DNA from: Adineta steineri | Lineage: Eukaryota > Rotifera > Eurotatoria > Adinetida > Adinetidae | Length of the DNA: 64,000 nt | NCBI GenBank assembly: GCA_905250115.1 | Contig: CAJNOI010000292.1 | Span: forward strand, 1 to 64,000 | Reading direction: 5' to 3' | In this document: positions 1-12,642 of the stretch, piece after piece | Layout: every line of letters starts with the position of its first letter | Position numbering within the stretch: position 1 is the first letter of the stretch | Made by a program: the position numbers and the translations under genes | Notes under the pieces: generated by a model | What the model saw: the letters and a program-made list of their open reading frames with translations, nothing else | Database searches by the model: none | Told to the model about the DNA's origin: nothing

Positions 1-223
1 AAATTAGGAATAGTTCTTTTTTTGTGTTTTAAGAAAGATAAATGATAAAGGTCACCGGATAATTATATGTTTGTGGTTAAAAAAGACGAAGAAGATTGTG
101 TACATTGTCAAACATTACAGTCGTTGAGTAATTGTCGAATGTTGAGAATTACTTTTTTTCAAAGGTGTTGGATCATCAGTCTAGAAAAGAAAAGATAATA
201 TGTTTTCTTAACGAATATTTCAT

Positions 224-3200
224 TTAATTTATACATACAGAATTAATCTGTAGAATTTCTTGTGGTTTTTCCCAAATTGTAATAATTCCATCTTGTGATG
301 ATGTAAATAAACAATTTTCACCAAAATAAATTCCATTTAAACGTTCATGTGAAATAAATTCGGTTACAATTGGTTCAATTATTTGTATATCATCTAATCG
401 CGGACATTGATTTGTACCAAATGTACTTTTAGTTAAATCGATATTTGTACGTCGTGAAGATAAACTATTATTTGTTACTGTTGGTAATGATACTTGACCA
501 GAATCATTTGATATTGTTGTTGTAGTTGTTGTTGTAGATGAAGAGGTAGTAGTAGTAGATTTTGATCCATTTATTTTATGTGAAAGTAATGGTATTTTTC
601 GTGATTTTCTTGATGAACCATTTGAAACTATTGCTGATGAACTATCAGATCCTTCATCAATAGGTTTCTGAGCTTTTGTTGAATTACGTGAAAATGGTAA
701 ACGTGCTGTTAATGATGAAAATGAAGATTTTGTAGTTATTGTTGATGTATTATTTGATGGTATTGTAGTTGTATCGGATAGAAAAGATGAATGACCATTT
801 GATATTAATGGATGATTCGATAAATTTTGTTTCATACTATTATTATTATTTTTTAAAGAATTTTTATTTATTCGAAGTATATCGTCTGTTATATCCCAAA
901 GACATAAACGATTATCTTGTCCAACGGAACCAATACGATAAAACTCAGATGGAATAGTTGTATCAACACATGAAGAATTACTTCGTGAACATGGAATTGA
1001 TTTCTTTTTTTCATAATGATAATCATTATTACTATTATGATCATCATCATTAAATGATAATGATGATTGTCTTTGAAGAAATGATGAATAGTATGTTTTG
1101 GCATTCATATGTGAATCAAATGATATTGCACTTATCCAGGATGTATGCCCATGACCTCGACATAAAACACGGGGAGAACATTCTTCAGATTCAAGAGAAA
1201 ATAATGTGATAAAATCATCTTCACCACCGGTTGCTATATATTTACCATCGGGTGACCAACATAGCTAAAACAAAAAAATTATCAATAAATAATAAGTTAT
1301 GAGACGTAGTACCAGTGTTTTATCCACGTTTCTTTATTCGAGTGGGCGAAATGAAAATTCTGGGTGGGCGCCGCCTAACAGTGCTTTGTTTAAGTCTCGT
1401 ATCTTAGGTGGGCGAATCGAAGTTTAAGGTGGGTGCCGCCCACCCGCTAGATAAACCATCTTGAGGGTGTGGGTGTGGGTGTGGTGAGGAAGATAAAATC
1501 ACCCACGCCCACCCTTCGAAGTTAGCGTAAGAAAATGTCATAGCATAATGCTTCTCTACGCTTTGTGATTATTTTCTAGCTTTTTCCAATTTCGAAATTT
1601 TGCATTTCGAGATATTTTTTTCGAGATTTTTATTTTCGGAATTTTGAAGGTAATCCTAATAAATCACTTATACATACACAAAGAAGACCGCCAAAATAAC
1701 TTTTCATATGAGTAATTAATTCCATTTTTTCATAATTAAATATTCTTAAAAATCCATCTTGTGATACTATAGCTAGTAGACTATGATCAGGTGAGAAAGC
1801 AAATTCATTGATACTTCCACTACCAATTGACCATCGTGCCACCGGATTTCGTGCTTGTTTTGTTTTATTCTAATATTTTAAAATAGAAATGAAATTATTT
1901 TTCGAAAAATATTTAACAAACTTTTAAATAAGATATTGAATAATTTTTTTCATCATCTTTTATTGTTGAATAAACTGATTGAATATTTGTATCACGTTGA
2001 TGATTAAGTTGTTCATCGAATATATATAAATATCCACTTGAATATGATGCAGCAAAATATGTTTTTGGTGATGATAACCATTTAATACATGTTACTTTTG
2101 TTTTATCCAAATAACTCTATAAGAAAATAATTGATTTCAAAAATATTCTCGTGTTTATTTCAAACTTACAGCTTCATTAAATACTTTTTGTTCTTTTGTT
2201 TGCATATTTATATATTGTATTTGTCCTTTAGAAAAACCAACAACTATATGTAAACCATTCGTATCAGGATGTTGTGTTATATCATGACATGTTGGTTGAT
2301 GATTTTGTTTATAAATACGATGATCAATTGGATCACCAAAATTAGACTAAAAAACAAAGGTGATTTATGGATTCTCATCAATAAATATATGCTTCATTTT
2401 TTGTACTTTTGATTTTCGATTCTGATAACAGCAAGAAAAAAATATCCACTCAAAACTCTATGTTTCATCCTCAAGGGATCACAAAAGAAGATTTACTTAT
2501 ATGTGTACCTAAGGGAACATAATGTTTCTGATGCGCTTTCAAGTACTAATTCTATTCTTTATTACTCGACATGAATAAGATCTCGTTTACTAATTTCACG
2601 TTATTATATTAGCTGTTACAAAGAAATAGTCAAACAATGAAAATGTACCGGAAAATACAAATTACAGGAAATACCTAATTTATTGAAAGTATATGATCAA
2701 TAACGAGAGAAAGACATTTTTTAATTAAATATAATTATTTTTTTATACTAGCAAAGATTACTTTATTCGAAAATTCTAACCTGTGTTGCTTCGGCAAATT
2801 CATAAATAACCATTTCTCTTCCGACATTACACGCTAATAATTCTGTAGTAAGAATATTTACATTTTGTTGATTTATTTCACTTTCATTGGATATTGATAA
2901 ACGTTTTCCATCAGTTCCATGTTCATTTGATTGATTATCCAAATGAAATGTTGTAGAATTAACGTTATTATTCGTAGTTGTTGATGATGAATGTGTTGAA
3001 CTTGTTTCACTATTAGAATCAATACGTGTTTGTATTCGAGTCATTAAAGTTATTTTAACCGGTTCATTTAAACATGTATTAGTACCAATTTTCCCTAGAT
3101 TATCAATAAGTGAAGAAATTTTATATGTTCCTTCACGTGCTGTAAATTCTGTTTTAACAATATCACTACGTTGATTTTGATCTTTTGGTACATTTGATTG

Positions 3201-3287
3201 ATTAATAGTTGAACGTGAAGTAACTGTAGAAGATAGACTAATTATTGATGTTGGATGGCTAAAATTTGATGTTTCTGTACGAGCCAT
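224..3287 (-). CDS. WDR20: WDR20-family WD40 repeat protein (5 exons)
   Basis: Exons on the minus strand are 3287-2781, 2346-2170, 2116-1922, 1869-1678 and 1264-224; they sum to 2112 nt, giving 703 residues. The order of recognisable segments follows vertebrate WDR20/DMWD: FTAREGTYK near the N-terminus, NVGRE, DKTKVTCIKW, then the WD blades with NEFAFSPD, SQDGFLRIFNY, MKSYFGGLLC, CWSPDGKYIATGGEDD, RIGSVGQDNRLCLWD, and a C-terminal blade with CPRLDDI and SHERL. A long Ser/Thr/Asn-rich insert sits between the last blades, as in the family. WDR20 is known to bind and activate the USP12/USP46 deubiquitinases with UAF1; that role is inferred here by orthology. The introns at 1265-1677 and 2347-2780 are unusually long for this window and the first carries repeats. 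The final exon end is set by a plain stop codon. Confidence 0.9.
1342..1440. repeat. Pair of 33-34 bp GC-rich direct repeats in a WDR20 intron
   Basis: Copies at 1342-1375 and 1408-1440 both begin GTGGGCGAA and end GGGTGGGCGCCGCC or GGTGGGTGCCGCC. They lie in the longest-GC stretch of an otherwise AT-rich intron, just upstream of the hairpin at 1461-1520, so they may belong to one inserted element. No coding content. Confidence 0.6.
1461..1520. repeat. G-rich/C-rich hairpin repeat, family member 1
   Basis: The left arm starts TTGAGGGTGTGGGTGTGGGT and the right arm reads CACCCACGCCCACCCTT, separated by a short AT-rich loop; the arms are imperfect reverse complements. Similar hairpins occur at 6931-6974, 23490-23548, 25449-25506, 58541-58600 and 60497-60555. 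Confidence 0.65.
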
Positions 3288-3940
3288 GTAAATCGTCGTT
3301 TAATCGACGGGTTGTAAGCGACAGAATATATTTAATCAATAAAGTGTTCATTCGATAGAATTATTCAAATAAAAACTAGTCATATCACCTTTCTTTGTAA
3401 AACGACAGATATTTCCAAAATATTTTGTAATCTATTAATTGCCATTTTGTTTTTTTTCTGTTCTGTGCAATTTCAATTGGTCGGAAAATACACCAATCAA
3501 AAAAAACAATCTTCCTTTTTTAATTAATAGATCTTGAATAAAAAAAATGCTGATAGATGTCAGATAAATTAATGAACAGCTTTTCATTGGTTATAGAAGA
3601 ATTTTATACTGATTGAATGTGATATAAAGATTCATCTGATGGCATAAAATAGTACTTCAAGTCGGTTAGAATTAACTCAGAAAAGATTTTTCTTTCCTCA
3701 AGGTATATGCATTACTCATGCGGATTGTTTAGAAAAAAACTAAAGAAGAAAGAATTGTTAAGTATGATTGAAGAAAAAAATCTCTTACAGACGTTAGTAT
3801 TTCGAAAATAAAAACGCCGCTTTATATAATTTAATCAGCAACTCAGTTAAACAATCAAAAGGGCTACGATATTTTTTTTCTTGAGTTAATTATACTGTTT
3901 TTATTATTAATTTAGATTAACTATTATTTAACTTTCCATA
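3288..3940. other. Divergent intergenic region between WDR20 and SF3B6
   Basis: About 650 bp between two genes transcribed away from each other, so it must contain both promoters. AT-rich with poly-A/poly-T tracts; I see no clear TATA box or other gene. Confidence 0.5.
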
Positions 3941-4355
3941 ATGGCGATGCAAAAACGTGCCAATCTTCGTTTACCACCTGAAATTAATCGAATTTTATAT
4001 GTACGAAATCTTCCGTATAAAATAACTGCTGAAGAAATGTATGACATATTTGGTAAATATGGAGCTATACGACAAATTCGTGTTGGTAATACACCTGATA
4101 CACGAGGTAAATAATAAATTCAATTTTTTATTTACTATTATTTTTTTTTGAATTCGAATAGGTACAGCCTTTGTTGTTTTTGAAGATATATTCGATGCGA
4201 AAAATGCCTGTGATCATTTATCGGGTTTTAATGTTTGCAATCGTTATTTAGTTGTACTTTATTATCAAGCAACCAAAGCGTTTGATAAAATTAATTTAGA
4301 TAAAGAAAAAGAAAAATTGGCTAAAACTCAAGCAAAATATGGATTGAATACTTAA
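3941..4355 (+). CDS. SF3B6: SF3B6 (p14), SF3b spliceosome subunit with one RRM
   Basis: Two exons, 3941-4106 and 4162-4355, joined through a 55-bp GT-AG intron in phase 1, give 119 residues, close to the roughly 125 of animal SF3B6. The N-terminus [20 protein letters not shown], the RNP2-like ILYVRNL and RNP1-like GTAFVVFED stretches, and [19 protein letters not shown] match the family nearly residue for residue. The protein is the U2 snRNP SF3b subunit that contacts the branch-point adenosine region and SF3B1. The exons are short, so simple ORF calling misses it. An AATAAA-type signal follows at about 4456. Identity is very secure; function is by orthology. Confidence 0.97.
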
Positions 4356-6230
4356 GATTGTTATTATTTACTCATGATATCGGCCACTTCTTTTTTTTTT
4401 TTTTGTATGTTGTATATTGCACTTTATATCTCGAGTGAAAAATATGTGACTTAAAAATAAAGAATAATGAATGAATTTTGTTTTGGTTTATGGCATCAAT
4501 AATATGAAAAGAAAAATAAATGTTATTGTATCATATATATTTCAAAATATGTTGTTTTTTGTAAGAGATTAATCGATCGAATAAAAACATAAATGATTGG
4601 ATAGAACTAAACGAAAGATATTTTGATACGAAGTTAAATAATATGTCATTTATTACCTTCTTGAATAAATGAATGTCATTATAAATTGAGACCACAGAAA
4701 GAGAAGAATTTTTTTTTGTCACATTTAAAAAAAAAATTAAAGGATTTATTTTATTCTGTTCGATATTTCTTTTTTTTTGTTGTTCTTCGTTTATCTACAG
4801 CCTCGAGATATATTAATCAATCTATTCATTGAAAGTATATTCCCCATCTTCTTTGTTTTTACTGCCGTGAACTGAATAATATTTTAACTATTCGTTACTA
4901 AATGACAGAACCTAAAATTCACTTGTTACTCTTTTTTTTTTCTCGATTCTCATTTACCATCATCGCTATTGATAAAAGAGAGAATAAATAAAAGACGAGA
5001 GAGAGACAGGATGCAGAATGAATGGTAGTACAACTTTTCTTTTTTTTCTGATGTTTTACGCAATATACAATATAAATGCAGAGAACCCATAACCTGTACA
5101 TATTATAAGAGAGGGAGAGAGAAGTAGATGAAACCGAATGACATTGAAATATTCAATCTATCAGAATGACATGAAATAAATTCGAAAGAACAGTTATACT
5201 GTTAATAAAACAACCTATATCAAATATCCATTATGACAATGTTCATAATCGACGATATTACAAATTTTACGGTTAGTCAATTCTTATTCTCATTATCTTA
5301 ATCTTCTTGATCGGAATTTTATTCAATATTTCAAATTTCATCTTATATGATAAAAGTATGTTATATATTTTGTAATACCTAAGTGCAGTTATTAAAAATT
5401 ACACTTAAAGATTGTTTTACTTTTTCTTTGATGGTATTATACAACAACTAAGACTGAAGTGTTCAACCACGTTGTCATGTTTACTTCAAACAATTTCGAC
5501 TATTCATCAACTCTATTCTATTCAAGAAGATATTTTATTTGTTTTCATTGATCAACCAGAGAAGAGAAATCAGTATTACTTAGTTATATCACTTGTGAAT
5601 AGAATATTTCAAATCATCATCGATGGTATATTTTAAAGTCAGGTAGTATTAATCATTTAATTTAACGATAATGATTAATTTTAAGAAAAACGAAATAGAA
5701 CTATTTTATTCTTTATTTTAGAAGTGTTGATAACAAAATTGTTGCAAGAATGTAAAATTAAAATTTGAAATATAGAAAAATATTATCTTATTGCTTAACA
5801 ATAAAGTGTGATACATTCTACTATTGACAATGTTTGTTTACATATCAAAATATGTATATTTTTCATACATCGAAACTAAAGAACATACAGAAGCCTACCG
5901 ATGAAACAAAAAACCGCATCATTTGCTGTTTTAGAATCCTTAGAAAAAGGATACCTTTAAAAAAACATATTCAGGAATATTCAATATAAATAAAACAATT
6001 TTTTCATGATTTCTCTCTGATCATATTACAGAAATAAATATTAATATTATTTTTATCCTGTTGACATTATACATGATTAAACCTTTCTTTCTTTTTTTTT
6101 TATGAAGTAATAAATTTATTGTAGATACATATTGAATGGTAAATGATTAGATTAATATGTTAATTAAAGGTTAAGTTTATGGAAGAAAAAGATAACGATT
6201 ATTTATCTTTGAATTTCAGATAAGAAGAAT
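4356..6230. other. Intergenic region, no supported gene
   Basis: Contains the 3' UTR and polyadenylation signals of SF3B6, then AT-rich DNA with poly-T and GA-rich tracts. Short open frames on both strands lack family resemblance and look fortuitous. An AG acceptor immediately upstream of the ATG at 6231 implies a 5' UTR exon or a trans-splice site near its right end. Confidence 0.5.
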
Positions 6231-9200
6231 ATGGATTATCAGCACGAGAGTAAACTACTATTGGCTATAGTAGAACGAGGTACTGCTGAGCAACTTTTTG
6301 TAAGTTAAGATTTTCTAGTAAGAGAATGTTTTTTGTTCAAACTGTACGTTGTTTTTTCAAAGACATTTCTACAAGGATTTCATCGAAAACCTTTTCAAAA
6401 TCTCAATGATGTTATAACATATAATGGAGTTATTGATGATCAAATTGATTTTATTGATTGTACAGGTACAAAATATAATATAACACCATTGATTATCACT
6501 GCAGGAAAAGGTAAGATAGACTTTTTATTCGATATAATTTATGTAAAACTTAATTTCTAGGTTCATATGAAAAAACAAAAATTCTTCTTGTTCACGGAGC
6601 TAATCCAAATAAACAATGTGCAACAGGGTAGGTATATGAAAAGAAAAACTTATCTATTAAGCATTTCTTTAATATTATTTTTAAGCGATACAGCATTAAA
6701 TCTAGCTATTCATCGCCAGAAATATGTTATTGTGGAATTACTTCTTCAATATTGTGCGAATCCAAATTTATATAATCAATTCGGTAAAACAGCATTGCAT
6801 CGTGCTGTTGTATCATATACTAATGAAAATATCGATCATTTTCAAACATTACTTGATGTAAGTTTATTCAATTTAGAGTATTATTTTGTTGTAGTTGAAC
6901 ATTTTAATTAAGTTCATTAATAGCCACATCTTGAGGGTGGGTGTGGGTGGAATATAATACCCACACCCTCAAGATTAGACTTGCATAGGTCTAATCTAAA
7001 AGGAGAAAATTGCATTCATGACGTTTATGAAAAAAATTTTTCATTAGGCTGGAGCTGATCCAAATATTCAAGATCGAAATCAACGATTACCACTTGATGA
7101 AGCTGTCATCGCCAATAAACCAGGTAGTTTATATGAAGAATAACAAATCTGTAAACATAAATTTGCTTATTTCTAAGATATGATGGAAGTTTTATTATCT
7201 CATGATCGAACATTAGTTCAACGAGCATATCGAGCAGCTATTATTGCTTCTCGTCTTGGTAAATTCCATCTTTATTTTATTATTTAAATATATTTATATA
7301 GGTCATAATAAATGTTTGATAACATTATTTAATCATGGAATGGATCCAAATATAACCGATCAAACACAGACAACGCCACTTCATGTTGCGTATGCAAATA
7401 TAATTTATTTTAAAAAATAAATACGTTTTTTCTCCTCAGAGTTCGCTCATTAAAATTATCTACTGTTCAACTTTTGATTGCAAATGGTGCTAATCAAAAT
7501 ATAGCGAATAATCGATATGAAACAGCTTTGAGTATAGCTGAACAAATACATCCAGATCAACGACCAAATTTTATGAATATTCTTGTTGGTAAATATTTTT
7601 TGAGATATTAATGATTTTTTCTATGATAGAATTATCTTGTTTTAGATACACCGCCAACAACATCATTGAAATCGCATACAAGTACAATAGGTAAAAATAT
7701 AGAAAATATTCCTTCGAATATTTATCCATTACTTCATAATCATAAAAATTGGACAATGGAAACTGATGAATATCGAAGTCAAACAGCTGAAACTTCTTCT
7801 GTACAAAATTTACTTGATGGTAAACCAACAATTTTGTTTAATTTCAATTCCAAAATTCCTTTATTTTCTAGTTTCTATTCAAACATATTGGTGTTCTACA
7901 CAGTCTAACAATGCATGGGTTATATATGATTTCAAACATGAACATAATATAAATGGCATTCGGATAATTGGATGGTAAATTTAAAAAAAAAGCATCGATT
8001 GTGATTAAATATTTATTTTTCAGTGGTAATCCTTCAACACCAAAAAATGGTCATATTGATGTATCAAATGCTTTGAATGGTCCATGGCTTAAAGTCAAAG
8101 ATTTTACTTGTTTACCTTCAGGTAATATAAAACAAGTCGAATTTAATAAAATTTAAAGAAAATATAAAATTTTAGAAGAAAACAAGAATGATTTCTTTTT
8201 TCCCTCATTAATAACTCGATTTATTCGAGTTTTTATTTTGGATAATTACGGTGGTGATGATATTCGTATACAAGGCATCGCTTTTTTTGGCGTTGATATG
8301 CGTTTAGTTAATCTATTACAAGAATATGGATTGGAAAACAAGCTTAATACATTGTTAAGGAATGTAAGAATTCCATTTAATAAAAAAATATTTGTTTTAT
8401 TTGATTTTCATCACAGGGTATAAACGATCCGGAAACATTAGATGAAAATCGAGATGAAATTTTAAATTCATCTGTAAGTACATACGAATCATAAAATAAA
8501 ATATCGATAATTTTTGTTTAGGATAAATATTTACATGTCAATGATCATTTTCAATTAATACATTTAACCGAATCATTAAAATGTTAGTAATAAAACATTC
8601 TTTTTTTATAAATCATATTTTGATTTTATTAAAGCACCTCAATTGACTTTTCTCGAATGGCATAATCCACCTCAAACAACTGTAATTGCCGGTGAAAAAT
8701 TACAAACATTCAGTGTTGTTGGTGATGAAGGCATTACAGATCGTGTTAAATTGGAAGAACAACGTAATATAACATATATTCATCATCAGAATAATTTTCT
8801 CTTTTTTTTTCAGTTGAAAATAATTCACAAACAACAACGATACTTATGAAAGACCTTGAACCAATTCAAGGCCGGTCATTAGTAGACTTTCCTGATTATA
8901 TTATTAAATATCGTACGTAAAGAAATAAAACATTTTGTTTTATAAAGAGCACTAATAAAATACTTATTTTATTGTCGATAAAAATTTATAAATTCAATAT
9001 TGATCAAGATTAACTTTTATTTTATTTAGCTGGAAGATATAAAATTCGAGTTGTTAGTATCGAATCGCCTAATATTCACACATCCTGGCAAGAAATTATT
9101 GTCGGTAAGTCAGTTTTTTTGCAAATTTTATTTAACTGCGCAATGAAACATTTATTTAAATCAAATCGCAATCATTTTTTCCCTCTCTCTTTATTTGCTT

Positions 9201-9297
9201 ATAAGATATCTTTCTTTATATGGATTATTTGATACTCATAAAAACAAAATTTATCAGACTATATTCATTTTTCGAAAAAAAAAATAGAAATATGTAA
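6231..9297 (+). CDS. Ankyrin repeat protein with discoidin-like (F5/8C) and SAM-like regions
   Basis: Many small exons separated by 45-70 bp introns. The first exon (6231-6299) encodes MDYQHESKLLLAIVERGTAE. About five ankyrin units follow, with the signatures GANPNKQ, TALNLAIHRQ, GKTALHRAVV, GADPNIQDRN, TPLHVA and NGANQNIANN. Next comes a region resembling an F5/8 type C fold: LLDG, NAWVIYDF, NINGIRIIG, GPWLKVKDF, TRFIRVFI, GIAFFGVD. It is followed by a SAM-like stretch (VNLLQEYGLENKLNTLLRNG) and a C-terminal beta-rich part (PQTTVIAGEK to YKIRVVSIES). The last exon is uncertain: splicing 9104 to 9206 ends at 9297 with a hydrophobic tail, while reading through ends sooner. No catalytic motif is seen; a scaffold or sensor role is only inference. 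Arrangement not recognised as a named family. Confidence 0.72.
6931..6974. repeat. G-rich/C-rich hairpin repeat, family member 2
   Basis: TTGAGGGTGGGTGTGGGTGG is followed after 8-9 bp by ACCCACACCCTCAAG, a near-perfect stem. It lies in a longer than usual intron (about 6858-7047) of the ankyrin gene. Confidence 0.7.
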
Positions 9298-9590
9298 TAA
9301 ATCTATATTGTGCTGTATAATTCTGTTTTGCGTTTTAAAAGTGATTATATGCGGTTATCATTGTCGTTTCGTTCTCTTTCTTTTCATCTGGTTTTATTAC
9401 GATGGATCATAAATAATATTATAAAAGAATGCTGGTTGCTTCTGTTATTTTTTTCTTTTATTTATCATGGTCGACTTTTGACAAATCAATTTGGTGTCTC
9501 ATATCGTACTGTTGTTTTTTCTTTTCGACCATTAAATATACGAATTATCTACGCTGTTTTTTGTTATTATTTAATTAAATAATTTCAACA
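9298..9590. other. Intergenic, putative promoter of the next gene
   Basis: About 290 bp of AT-rich DNA. An open frame at 9310-9582 encodes a hydrophobic peptide with no resemblance to known proteins and biased by T-rich sequence; I do not call it. Confidence 0.4.
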
Positions 9591-12250
9591 ATGATTCGTG
9601 AGTATATCTTATCTAATGCAAAAAAAGAACATGAGATGTTGTGTATTCATCATTATCATCATCTTCTTCTTTTCTTGTCACAACTAAACGTTCGTTTCAC
9701 ATTCTTGCAATTTCTTTTTGTTACTTGTATTCTATAGGTCCCACGTTGTTTTACTCGCGTAAACTAAATATACCTGCATACGAAAATCTCTATCTTTCGT
9801 CAGCAGTTTGCCTTCCAAACGCTACGACCATTGATAAAGAGAACACGTCAGTCTCTCTAAATAAACTGACAACAAGTCTTAATGAAAAAGAGAATCGTGG
9901 TTTCATCACAAAGGTATATGATAGCGAAGACGACGATACTGAAGACGATACATATCTAACTTCACTAAAATCTATTGAAGATCCACCATATTATTTTTCA
10001 TTAACGAAAAATTCGTATACAACAGTCAATTCACAAATGTCTTATAATCCGCAAAATATAAATAACCATGAACATTTTCATCCGCTACCAAGTACTGATG
10101 AAGATGATAATGACTGTGATAGTCATTATAATTCTAGATTAAGAAAAAAAAAAATTTTGACACCATCAAAATATCGTTCTGGAGCTCGTACACCATTATC
10201 AAATATTTCTCCAACAAATAATTTCGATAATCAAAGCGAACAAAGCGACGAAGAAGAGCCCATATATGTGCCAAGATGTTTAACACCAACTAAATATCGA
10301 CGTGAAAGCATACGTAACGACGCGTTACATAAACACGAAAACATCGTTCATTCACAACAGTATGGAACTCATGACTCACAATTTCAAAATCCGAATCAAC
10401 GGGAACGACAACACCAACTATCAACGTCACAACGATTCGACGTTACAACACCACCGCCACAAGATCAGAGACCTTATGAACGACAACGTTCACCACACGA
10501 ACAAAACGGTTCATATTCACAAATGCCATATGCAACTCGACCAGCACCACCACTACCATCATCATCATCACGAAATGAATACATCGGACGAACACCATCA
10601 GAAGAGCGAAATGATTCAGTATCACAGGCACCACAAAATACTGGACCATCACCATATGAACCGCGTCACGAACAGCAAACGACAACGCAAGAAGGAAATG
10701 ATTCATATTCACAAATGTCAGGAACAACTCGGCCACCACAGTCGCAATATTCAAGCGAACACATAGGACAATCATCATCAGGAAAACAAAATAACTCAGT
10801 ATCAAAAAGACCACCAGCTATTGATAATACTGACCAAGATCATTTGAAACCATTTCTTAATCAATATAAGGTCATCTCAGGTGATATGGAATTCATTCAA
10901 AATTTATCCAATCATAGTTCACATACCGATGAATATAAACCTGAACAAATGCAATTCATATTTAAAGGTACTGTTCAAGGTTCTGCAGTACAAGAACGTG
11001 CAAGACAATCTATGCAAGATATAGCAGGAAATCGAAGTCGTACTCCTACATTATCTAATAATATTGATCAAAATCAATCACATCCTTCCAAAAAAAGTGC
11101 TCTATCAGCAGCTGATGCAGATCAACTAAATCAAAATACAACATCCCTAGATGATGGTCAAAGTAAACTTAAAGGAGAATCAGACCGAAGAGCAGGATTG
11201 AATTCTAGTTCGAAGGCTAACCGTTTACCATCAGCAATGGCACCAGACAGCGATGATGATACATATTCAGTTCCATCAAATAATCAACAGAAGAATCAAT
11301 CAGTTTCATTCAATGAACATGCACCATCAGATCAAATTACAAGTAAACCAAACAAACATGCAGATGGAGAATTTCCCCAGTCATACTATCCGTCTTCTTC
11401 AATTCATACCTCTTCTAAGCAGCATGTCAATCATGCGCCAGATCCAAAAAAATATTTTTTTGGTTCATCCACTAAACATCAATTATCAGACAACAATAGC
11501 GATAGTGATGAAGAAAGCATAGCTATTGGGCATAGTCATCAAGAACTACTCGCAAATTCAAATACACAGCCTAGTCGTAATTATCCGGACAATACATATC
11601 ATGACTATATATATGATGACAGAAATGCTGATGATGGTCGGTTTGCACAACAAAGCGATGTTGCAACAACAACTAATGATACACCAACTAATACTACTAC
11701 TCGTCGTTATATGAACCTTTCCAATGGTACAAATGAAAATATTACAAATTCTATTATATTATCAAATCGAATTCCACCTCAATATCATGCTGATAATAAT
11801 TATTCTAAGACAGATATTAGCAGTACTATACAACCGAATCGATCATCAGAAAGATATGAACAAATTCAAAATAATGAAAATCAGGGACCTTATGAAATGG
11901 ATAATAATTCTGCAATTGGTAGTGATGATCCTACATATCGTAATGATATTAATGTTAATGGCAATGAGACAGATGATTACGATATAAGTACTTCGGTACA
12001 TCGTCCACCACAAGTTGATGGTTTGGTAAGACCAAATCCAGTTTATCCCGCATTAAAAGAAACGGAATCAAACGAATCTATGACTCAATCTTATTCATCA
12101 ACAGCTCCCGTGAAACCCAAAAACAAAGAAAAACAAGGATTCATATCTAAAATTCTCGGTGGAAAAAAAAAGAACGAGAAAGAGCCAAAACAGAAACGTA
12201 GCAAAAACAAAAAGAAAACGCAACCTAACGATAATACGTCCACACATTAA
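9591..12250 (+). CDS. Long low-complexity, Ser/Asn/Gln-rich protein of unknown function
   Basis: One large exon open from before 9738 to the stop at 12248-12250. I favour a 7-nt first exon ATGATTC (9591-9597) spliced with a GTGAGT donor to 9738 after CTATAG, giving MIRPTLFYSRKLNIPAYENL; the alternative is an in-frame ATG at 9641 that adds a hydrophobic stretch. The protein (about 840 residues by the first model) is hydrophilic, rich in Ser, Asn, Gln and His, with acidic patches (SEDDDTEDDT, SDSDEES), several LTPSKY/RTP motifs suited to proline-directed kinases, and a Lys-rich C-terminus. It is predicted to be largely disordered. No domain recognised. It lies just upstream of a similar gene on the same strand, possibly an extension of it. 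Confidence 0.65.
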
Positions 12251-12642
12251 GATCGAATTAAAATACATAATTGACTTTATTTTTATAGATTTATCTTTAA
12301 TTGATTTAATTTTACAATTTTGTTAGTATTCTAGATTTTTGCGATATTCTTCTTTGATTCTTTTCTAATGCTTTATGACATGTTTTTTCTTTTTGTCTTT
12401 TATTGAAAGTAAAGAGTTATTAAAAAAAAAAGAATATAACAAGAATAGAAGGTCGTTATTTGTTGTGACAAAAAGTCAATAAAAGTAGCATAAAAAGAGA
12501 CGTATTTGATAAGACATTGGAATGTATGTATGTAGGTGTATGTCATATTTGAATAAAAAGGATTCTTATCATTTTTAAAATTAAAAGATGCATATATACT
12601 TATAAAATACTTTGTCTTCTTTTTATTATTATTTATTTACAG
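12251..12642. other. Gap between two low-complexity genes
   Basis: AT-rich; holds the putative 3' end of the first gene. A candidate micro-exon ATGTATGTAT (12532-12541) followed by GTAGGT would join in phase to the exon at 12643. Otherwise nothing is seen. Confidence 0.35.

Noticed and set aside
9310..9582. 90-codon open frame upstream of the low-complexity gene
   Set aside because: T-rich hydrophobic text with no family features, ending before an obvious promoter or leader; likely chance.
10302..10814. Open frames on both strands inside the large exon at 9738-12250
   Set aside because: Overlap the long in-frame exon and consist of His/Met or Val/Met runs produced by its repeats.
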